A stretch of 10,716 nucleotides of DNA, from NCBI GenBank assembly GCA_037447125.1, contig JBBIHG010000101.1, positions 1 to 10,716 of the forward strand, written 5' to 3'. Source of the stretch: UBA2029 sp037447125. GTDB lineage: Bacteria > Chloroflexota > Anaerolineae > Aggregatilineales > Aggregatilineaceae. The stretch's first letter is position 1. Each line of letters starts with the position of its first letter. The notes under the pieces were generated by a model. That model ran no database searches, was not told the origin of the DNA, and saw nothing but the letters and a program-made list of their open reading frames with translations. Positions 6,264-10,716 of the stretch are shown in pieces. Position numbers and translations under genes: made by a program.

Positions 6264-6287
6264 CGGTGATCGGCTCCCGGTGATCGG
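6264..6287. repeat. Direct repeat CGGTGATCGG, two copies
   Basis: Two identical 10-base copies (6264-6273, 6278-6287) separated by 4 bases, directly after the PEBP stop codon. Probably intergenic repeat debris. Confidence 0.5.
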
Positions 6288-6361
6288 TTGTCAGGCGGGC
6301 GGGATCGCGTGCCCGCGCCGTCCGCTACAAGCTGAGGCTTGCTCCGCCAAACGCTGAGAGA

Positions 6362-6501
6362 CCACGAACGACTTGTCCCCAGGGGGAGGCCAAAGAAGCT
6401 CGGCCAGCGCCTCCCCCTGATCCCCCTCCAGCCGAGCAGGGAGGGCATCCCCCGCACCACATCCCCCGCTCAGGCGTCCAGCCGCAGCAGGTCGTTCGTG
6501 G
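6362..6501. repeat. MITE-like element with 11-base inverted ends
   Basis: CCACGAACGAC (6362-6372) recurs as its exact reverse complement at 6491-6501, and the match extends imperfectly to 13 of 15 bases. Inside, AGGGGGAGGC (6381-6390) pairs with GCCTCCCCCT (6409-6418) across an 18-base loop, and C-rich stretches follow. The 140-base length, terminal inverted repeats and lack of coding sequence suggest a small non-autonomous element or a structured intergenic repeat. No target duplication could be recognised. Confidence 0.45.
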
Positions 6502-6550
6502 ACCTGGGTGACGTTAGGCACCGAGCGCGATGTCAAGTGTCACCCCTGCC

Positions 6551-6579
6551 TTGACATCTGCGCCATGATAATTGAGAAT
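6551..6579 (+). promoter_or_regulatory. Promoter of the feoABC operon
   Basis: A consensus -35 TTGACA (6551-6556) is followed after 17 bases by GAGAAT (6574-6579), a 4-of-6 match to TATAAT. Transcription would begin near 6586, giving a leader of about 54 bases before feoA. The -10 region lies within the AATTG repeat cluster. Confidence 0.55.
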
Positions 6580-6601
6580 TGTTCGCAATTGCGACACAAT
6601 T
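6570..6601 (+). promoter_or_regulatory. Palindromic operator candidate over the feo start site
   Basis: AATTG occurs at 6570-6574, 6577-6581 and 6587-6591, and its complement CAATT at 6586-6590 and 6597-6601. At the centre TCGCAATTGCGA (6583-6594) is a perfect 12-base palindrome, with TTGT before and ACAA shortly after. Overlapping symmetrical sites at the -10 and start of an iron-uptake operon are what a metal-dependent repressor would use. GATAAT at 6567-6572 fits one Fur hexamer, but the full Fur or DtxR consensus is not there, so the regulator is not named. Confidence 0.45.
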
Positions 6602-6639
6602 TGCCCTCGCGCTGATCGCCGCGTTTTCGAGGACCGCCC

Positions 6640-6951
6640 ATGCCCTCTGTCTTCCGCCGTCACCGTCACCGGCATCACCGCCTTCACGGCGCTGATGCCA
6701 CGTTGCCGCTGAGCATGGTCGCCGCTGGCCAGACGGTGGAACTGATCCACATTGAGGAAGGGCGCCGCCTGCGCAAGCGGCTGGCCGACCTGGGCCTGAA
6801 TGTGGGCCTGAGCGTGCGCGTGGTGCAGAACAGCTTCGCCGGGCCGCTGATCCTGGCCGTGCGCGAGGACTCGCGGCTGGCCATCGGGCGTGGCATGGCC
6901 CACCACATTCGCGTCAGCCCACGCGATTCCGCACCGCAGAGCGAAGGCTGA
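6640..6951 (+). CDS. feoA: FeoA, Fe(II) transport partner, with His-rich head
   Basis: A 103-residue small SH3-like protein that works with FeoB in Fe(II) uptake at the cytoplasmic side of the membrane. The FeoA core runs from about 22 to 92: LPLSMVAAGQTVELIHI, then RLADLGLNVGLSVRVV and GPLILAVREDSRLAIGRGMAHHIRV, the standard order of the family. Unusual is the N-terminal extension: residues 6-16 hold five histidines (8, 10, 12, 13, 16) with arginines. The start is supported by GAGGA (6629-6633) six bases before ATG 6640; an internal ATG at 6715 would remove the head and part of the core. feoB begins 6 bases after the stop. The role of the histidine head is unknown; Fe(II) or other metal binding is an inference. 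Confidence 0.92.
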   Translation: MPSVFRRHRHRHHRLHGADATLPLSMVAAGQTVELIHIEEGRRLRKRLADLGLNVGLSVRVVQNSFAGPLILAVREDSRLAIGRGMAHHIRVSPRDSAPQSEG

Positions 6952-6957
6952 GCGCCT

Positions 6958-9234
6958 ATGCCAACCCCGCAGACCATCGCCCTGGCCGGCAACCCCAACG
7001 TCGGCAAAAGCACCCTCTTCAACGCGCTGACCGGCAAGCGCCAGCACGTGGGCAACTGGCCGGGCAAGACCGTCGAAAAGATGGCCGGCACCGCCCATTT
7101 TCACGGGCGCGCCTTCACAGTGATTGACCTGCCGGGCACCTACAGCCTCAACGCCTATTCCAGCGAAGAGATCATCGCCCGCGACTTCATCACCAACGAG
7201 CACCCCAGCGCCATCGTGGCTGTGGCCGACGCGGCCAACCTGGAGCGCAATCTCTACCTGGCGCTGCAAGTGCTGGAGCTGGGCGTGCCGGTTGTGCTGG
7301 CGCTCAACATGGCCGACACGGCGCAGCGGCGCGGCATCACCATTGACACGGCGGCGCTCTCCACCCGGCTGAACGGGACGCCCGTCGTCGCGACAGTGGG
7401 CAGCCGGGCAGTGGGCCTCGACGCGCTCCGCCAGGCGATCGCCGCCCAGAGCGGCCCGGCGCCTCGCCTGCTGCCCACGCCGGTGGATTACGGCCAGCCC
7501 CTGGAAGGCGAAATGGCCACGCTGCAGGCGCAGATCGAGGCCGACCCGATCCTCAGCCACCAGTTCCGCCCGCGCTGGCTGGCCATCAAGCTGCTCGAAA
7601 ACGACGAGGACTTGCGCGCGCGGCTTTCCGGCGCGGGTTATCACGCGCTGATCGAGGCGACGGGCGCAGCCATGACCCGCATCGCCGCGCAGACCGGTGA
7701 GGACGCCGAGACGCTGATCACCGACCGGCGCTACCAGGTGATCGCCGGGCTGCTGCGCGGCGTGGTGACGCGCCCCGATCGGGCCGTCGAGACTCGCTCC
7801 GACCGGGCCGACCGCATTATCGCCCATCCCATCTGGGGCGTGCCCATCTTCCTGCTGCTGATGTGGATCGTCTTCCAGTTCACGGTCTACGTCAGCGCGC
7901 CCTTCCTGGACTGGATTGATACGCTGGTCGGCGGGCCGCTCACGCGCTGGGCGCTCGCCGTGCTTGAAGCGGCTGGCTTGAGCGATACGTGGCTGGCAGC
8001 GCTGACCGTGGATGGGGTAATCGCCGGTGTGGGCGGGGTGCTGGTCTTCGTGCCGGTGCTGTTCTTCCTCTATGTGGCCGTGGCCGTGCTGGAGGATTCC
8101 GGCTATATGGCGCGCTCGGCCTTTGTCATGGACCGCGTCATGCGCAGCATTGGGCTGCACGGCAAGAGCTTCCTGCCACTGATCGTGGGTTTCGGCTGCA
8201 CGGTGCCGGCCATCTACGCCACGCGCACCCTTGAAGAAGACGACCGCAAGCTGACGGCCTTCATCACCACCTTCATGAGCTGTGGGGCGCGCCTGCCGGT
8301 GTATGTCGTCTTTGGCGCGGCCTTCTTCGGCGCCGGGGCCGGCAACCTGATCTTTGGGCTGTACCTGCTGGGGATCGCCATCGCCCTGCTGACCGGCTTC
8401 GTCATGAAGCGCACTGTCTACCGCCACAAACCGCCCCAGCCATTCGTGCTGGAGCTGCCCCCCTACCGCCTGCCCCACCCGCGCAATGTGCTGCGCCAGG
8501 TGCGCGAGCGCACGGCGGCCTTCGTGCGCAACGCGGCGACGATCATCCTGGCCGCCTCGATCAGCATTTGGTTCTTGCTGGCGCTGCCCGTGCGCGGTGA
8601 GGGGACATTCAACGATGTGCCCACCAGCGCTAGCCTGTTCGGCTCGGTCAGCCGGGCGCTCGCGCCGGTCTTCGCGCCCGCCGGATTCGGCAGTTGGGAG
8701 GCCGCCGGCTCGCTGATCACCGGCTTCGTGGCCAAAGAAGCCGTCGTCAGCACGATGAGCCAGATCTACGTGGAGGAAGCAGCGGGGGATGTGAGCGCCG
8801 CCGACGACGCGGGCACGCCCGGCTTCGTGGATGACCTGCGCGAGGTCGCGCGCTCGTTCGGCGAAGCGGCGATCCTCACCGTCCAGGAGACGGCGAACAT
8901 CGTCCCGCGCACGGCTAACCTGCTGCCCGTCGTGGACATCGGCCTGGGCGACTGGCTGGATCGCGGCGAGGATGCCCAGGAGCTGACCTCGTTGCAGAGC
9001 GCGCTGACCGCTTCATTTGCGCGCACCGCCGGCTCTGCGGAACAAGGCAGGCTAGCGGCGGTGGCTTTCAACGTCTTTGTGCTGCTCTACGTGCCGTGCA
9101 TGGCGACGGTAGCCGCCATGCGCCACGAGCTCGGCGGGCGCTGGATGCTCTCCCAGGTGACCTACACCCTGTTCGTCGCCTGGTTGGCAGCAACCATTGT
9201 CTACCAGGGCGGCCTGCTGCTGGGGATAGGATGA
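6958..9234 (+). CDS. feoB: FeoB, GTPase-coupled Fe(II) transporter
   Basis: A 758-residue ferrous iron transporter of the cytoplasmic membrane. The N-terminal G domain has G1 GNPNVGKST (11-19), switch I with Thr38 in NWPGKTVE, G3 DLPG (57-60) and G4 NMAD (117-120). A helical GDI region follows to about residue 280, then the membrane part with two Gate regions. Cysteines in GFGCTVPAI (Cys414), SCGARLPVY (Cys442) and VPCMA (Cys714) correspond to conserved FeoB cysteines proposed to line the iron path. The stretch GSLITGFVAKEAVVSTMSQIY is typical of the second Gate. An insertion of about 70 residues (about 608-680) separates it from the last helices. feoA is 6 bases upstream, and the stop overlaps the feoC start. 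No frame damage. Confidence 0.97.
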   Translation: MPTPQTIALAGNPNVGKSTLFNALTGKRQHVGNWPGKTVEKMAGTAHFHGRAFTVIDLPGTYSLNAYSSEEIIARDFITNEHPSAIVAVADAANLERNLYLALQVLELGVPVVLALNMADTAQRRGITIDTAALSTRLNGTPVVATVGSRAVGLDALRQAIAAQSGPAPRLLPTPVDYGQPLEGEMATLQAQIEADPILSHQFRPRWLAIKLLENDEDLRARLSGAGYHALIEATGAAMTRIAAQTGEDAETLITDRRYQVIAGLLRGVVTRPDRAVETRSDRADRIIAHPIWGVPIFLLLMWIVFQFTVYVSAPFLDWIDTLVGGPLTRWALAVLEAAGLSDTWLAALTVDGVIAGVGGVLVFVPVLFFLYVAVAVLEDSGYMARSAFVMDRVMRSIGLHGKSFLPLIVGFGCTVPAIYATRTLEEDDRKLTAFITTFMSCGARLPVYVVFGAAFFGAGAGNLIFGLYLLGIAIALLTGFVMKRTVYRHKPPQPFVLELPPYRLPHPRNVLRQVRERTAAFVRNAATIILAASISIWFLLALPVRGEGTFNDVPTSASLFGSVSRALAPVFAPAGFGSWEAAGSLITGFVAKEAVVSTMSQIYVEEAAGDVSAADDAGTPGFVDDLREVARSFGEAAILTVQETANIVPRTANLLPVVDIGLGDWLDRGEDAQELTSLQSALTASFARTAGSAEQGRLAAVAFNVFVLLYVPCMATVAAMRHELGGRWMLSQVTYTLFVAWLAATIVYQGGLLLGIG

Positions 9235-9521
9235 CACCGGTGCCCACCACTCTGCGCCAGGTCTTGCAGGCGTTCGAAGAAGCGCGCGCGCCGCGCACGC
9301 TCAGTCAGCTCGCCCGCGAATTGGACATCTCGTCTGGCATGTTGGAGGGGATGATCGATCACTGGGTACGCAAGGGCAGGCTGCGCGAGACGGGCAGCGG
9401 CGCGGCCTGCACCACCTGCGGAGAGAACGGGAGCTGCCCGTTCGTCGCCAAGATGCCGCGCAGCTTCGAGCTGGCCACGGACGACGGAGACGCCCCGCCG
9501 CCATGCCACTGCTGCGGCTAG
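9231..9521 (+). CDS. feoC: FeoC-like winged-helix protein with cysteine motifs
   Basis: A 96-residue protein whose ATG overlaps the feoB stop (ATGA at 9231-9234), a translational-coupling arrangement. Residues 5-55 form a winged-helix domain (LRQVLQAFEEARAPRTLSQLARELDISSGMLEGMIDHWVRKGRL), the FeoC pattern. Residues 60-69 carry C-x2-C-x5-C (Cys60, Cys63, Cys69) followed by PF, close to the cysteine loop that binds an Fe-S cluster in FeoC proteins. A second cysteine group ends the protein (CHCC, Cys92, 94, 95). FeoC in enterobacteria binds FeoB and protects it from proteolysis, and a regulatory or redox-sensing role is debated. The upstream in-frame ATG at 9096 is rejected because it would lie deep within feoB. 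Confidence 0.88.
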   Translation: MTPVPTTLRQVLQAFEEARAPRTLSQLARELDISSGMLEGMIDHWVRKGRLRETGSGAACTTCGENGSCPFVAKMPRSFELATDDGDAPPPCHCCG

Positions 9522-9533
9522 TGGTGCGATCAG

Positions 9534-10349
9534 TTAGGTTTCAGAGACAACTTTCGGCTCAGGTTCATTGAGTTTCGGATAGAGCCGTTCGAGACGAAGA
9601 CGAGCATCGCCCGTCGTAAAACGCCAGTGAATGGTCATCTGGGCGGTATTGCGCTCCGCTTCAAGAGCCGCCACCCGCTGAATGAGTGCCTCGACACTGG
9701 GCACACGCCGCCGGAGACAACCCCGCTCAAAAATACCAATCTCAATCTCCGCCATATTGAGCCAGGAGCCATGATTAGGCGTGAAATGGAGTTCAAAGCG
9801 TTCAGCCAGGCGACGCGCCTCTTCGGGCGGGAAGACCAGATAGAGATTGGCTAGGCGGTGGGTGTTCAGGTTATCCTGCACCAAGCGAATTTTCTTAGCA
9901 TGGGGATAGCGCACATCGGCTAACCACTGCAAGCGGTGGGCATAATCTTGCGCCGTGCGGCGCGCCGTAACTTCGACGTGTCGATACCCTGTCAGACGCT
10001 CGACCATCACAAACAGGTTGGCGGTTCCCAACCGCTCATATTCGTAATCGACCCGCTCAGGATAGCCGGGTTGAACAGGCAGTGGCTCGACCACATCGGC
10101 GTGCAGCGTCACCAGTTTCTCATCCAGGCACACTTGCGGATAGTCCTCATCATAGGGCGGTTCGTAGACACTCAACACGTCTTCCATCGCGGCCACAAAG
10201 CCTACATCGATCTTTTTCGGGAGACACCACTGTTCCCGCTGCCAGGGCTTAAGTTCATTTTTTTCAGCAGGCTGTGAATGGTCGCCGCCGAAATACTTTC
10301 TACCACATCCAGTTCCACCAACTTGTCGCGCAACATCCGCAGTGTCCAA
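9534..10349 (-). CDS. IS630 transposase, C-terminal DDE part (frame B)
   Basis: This frame encodes the catalytic part of an IS630/Tc1-type DDE transposase. Counted from the nominal Met at 10349, the motifs are ELKPWQREQW (32-41), VCLDEK with Asp76, RLVQDNLNTH with Asp159, and GSWLNMAEIEI with Glu201/Glu203, followed by the family-typical WRFTTGDARLRLERLYP. The Met at 10349 is probably not a true start. The first 28 or so residues are an out-of-frame reading of the upstream part, and the real product should arise by entering this frame at the A7 run (10264-10258) from the upstream frame. The joined product would be 376 residues. The stop TAA (9536-9534) lies right at the element's left end. 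Confidence 0.88.
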   Translation of the reverse strand: MDTADVARQVGGTGCGRKYFGGDHSQPAEKNELKPWQREQWCLPKKIDVGFVAAMEDVLSVYEPPYDEDYPQVCLDEKLVTLHADVVEPLPVQPGYPERVDYEYERLGTANLFVMVERLTGYRHVEVTARRTAQDYAHRLQWLADVRYPHAKKIRLVQDNLNTHRLANLYLVFPPEEARRLAERFELHFTPNHGSWLNMAEIEIGIFERGCLRRRVPSVEALIQRVAALEAERNTAQMTIHWRFTTGDARLRLERLYPKLNEPEPKVVSET

Positions 10350-10663
10350 TGGTCATGCCCTTCAGGAACCGGGCTACAGGCCAGCGCGACCACCAGGGCT
10401 TCTTCCGCCCCGCTCAATGCGCGGCGGCGCTTTTGCTGCACTTTATCCTTCAAAACACCTTCGACCCCACCTTCGCGATAGCGCTTGCGGACATTACTCA
10501 CCGTTGCTTCACTTACCCCAAACGTCTCGGCCAACCGTTCGATACTCCATCCTTCGCTATCTTTGAGCAGAATATGGGCGCGGGTCACGTTCCGAGCATT
10601 CGCCTTACCGCGTCGGATAAATCCTTCGACTTCGGTTCGTTCTTCATCCGTCAGCTTGATCAT
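10202..10663 (-). CDS. IS630 transposase, N-terminal DNA-binding part (frame A)
   Basis: A 153-residue frame that carries the helix-turn-helix half of an IS630 transposase: GWSIERLAETFGVSEATVSNVRKRYREGG (38-66), then a linker domain up to SISAATIHSLLKK (123-135). At CTG-AAA-AAA-ATG this frame leaves the family sequence, and its last 18 residues (MNLSPGSGNSGVSRKRSM) are out-of-frame readings. The preceding frame (-1) continues with NELKPW as IS630 proteins do. This frame alone would give a DNA-binding protein without catalytic part, possibly a transposition repressor. ATG at 10663 fits the usual IS630 N-terminus. Confidence 0.85.
   Translation of the reverse strand: MIKLTDEERTEVEGFIRRGKANARNVTRAHILLKDSEGWSIERLAETFGVSEATVSNVRKRYREGGVEGVLKDKVQQKRRRALSGAEEALVVALACSPVPEGHDHWTLRMLRDKLVELDVVESISAATIHSLLKKMNLSPGSGNSGVSRKRSM
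10258..10264 (-). other. A7 slippery run joining the two transposase frames
   Basis: On the minus strand seven consecutive A follow CTG. A -1 slip here (or one extra A in the mRNA) turns LLKK-MNLSP into LLKK-NELKPW, restoring the IS630 consensus. A small stem (CGGGA 10218-10222 with TCCCG 10234-10238) lies 20 bases downstream and might pause ribosomes. Confidence 0.6.
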
Positions 10664-10716
10664 GGGTCATGCTCCTTTTTCTTCCAGCATAACCCTTTTT
10701 GCTCCTAACTCCTAAC

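Larger units (their letters stand above)
6262..6639. other. Intergenic region upstream of feo
   Basis: This 378-base gap contains a duplicated CGGTGATCGG (6264-6273 and 6278-6287, period 14), an inverted-repeat-bounded element (6362-6501), and the feo promoter with palindromic operator-like sequences (6551-6601). The frames that cross it have no recognisable domains. Confidence 0.6.
9533..10716 (-). mobile_element. IS630-family insertion sequence, right end at or beyond window edge
   Basis: The element holds one transposase split in two frames. The left end begins 12-16 bases after feoC. GTTAGG at 9533-9538 faces CCTAAC at 10711-10716; in the inward direction 12 of 18 bases agree, which fits imperfect terminal repeats. 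IS630 elements duplicate TA: with TA at 9535-9536 and 10713-10714 the element would span 9537-10712 (1176 bases), a usual IS630 size, and the empty site would read GTTAAC. The window ends here, so the right boundary is not proven; a tandem copy of TCCTAAC (10703-10709 and 10710-10716) leaves two options. No passenger gene. Confidence 0.7.

Noticed and set aside
6512..6520. DtxR/IdeR half-site (GTTAGGC) upstream of feo
   Set aside because: Only one half-site is present, with no matching second half at the expected distance.
6567..6572. GATAAT as the feo -10 box
   Set aside because: The spacing to TTGACA (6551-6556) is only 10 bases, too short; GAGAAT at 17 bases fits better.
6514..8478. 654-codon open frame on the minus strand
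   Set aside because: It lies antisense to feoA/feoB; its protein is rich in Gln/His/Arg/Asp with no domain, as expected from the mirror frame of a high-GC gene.
9096..9230. Earlier in-frame ATG for FeoC
   Set aside because: It would overlap feoB by over 130 bases, and the winged-helix homology begins only after ATG 9231, which has the ATGA overlap.
1..10716. New defence or secretion system
   Set aside because: No nuclease, helicase, toxin-antitoxin, reverse transcriptase or effector-like gene is seen; the genes are single-function housekeeping, transport and mobile-element genes.

Overview
The window looks like a chromosomal segment of a high-GC bacterium, most probably a member of the Chloroflexota (Anaerolineae-like). 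The grounds are inference: a Ser/Thr kinase with a proline-rich linker, one membrane segment and an Ig-like outer domain, GC-rich hairpin debris between genes, and the style of the Feo proteins. No RNA gene or phylogenetic marker is present to prove it.

Layout. Positions 1-200 are non-coding with short repeats. Three genes lie on the minus strand: a membrane-anchored Ser/Thr protein kinase (201-1811), an exported protein made only of a subtilase-propeptide/I9-like domain with no protease behind it (2142-2810), and a small protein resembling REP-associated tyrosine transposases that has lost the catalytic histidines (2982-3488). GC-rich hairpin blocks sit on both sides of this last gene (2025-2086 and 3584-3682). 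From a divergent intergenic region (3489-3838) the plus strand carries a half-size ABC exporter (3839-5632), a lipoprotein of the YbhB/PEBP family (5674-6261), a 378-base gap with an inverted-repeat element and a well-formed promoter/operator, and then a complete ferrous iron uptake operon feoA-feoB-feoC (6640-9521). Immediately after feoC lies an IS630-family insertion sequence on the minus strand (about 9533 to the end of the window), with its transposase split in two frames at a run of seven A.

How the genes work together. The only clear functional unit is feoABC: FeoB is the GTPase-coupled Fe(II) channel, FeoA its small SH3-like partner (here with a histidine-rich head), and FeoC a winged-helix protein with cysteines suited to an Fe-S cluster. 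feoA and feoB are 6 bases apart, and feoB and feoC overlap as ATGA. Upstream, palindromic AATTG/CAATT elements overlap the likely transcription start, suggesting metal-dependent control. The kinase, propeptide-like protein, ABC exporter and PEBP lipoprotein each appear to have their own promoter. Four of these share a TACAAT -10 box, which in two cases argues for a later start codon than the longest open frame.

No clearly new multi-gene system is visible. The points most worth a second look are the orphan propeptide protein, the HUH-less RAYT-like gene between hairpin blocks, the frameshifted IS630 transposase whose stop codon may come from the target site, and the histidine/cysteine decorations of FeoA and FeoC.
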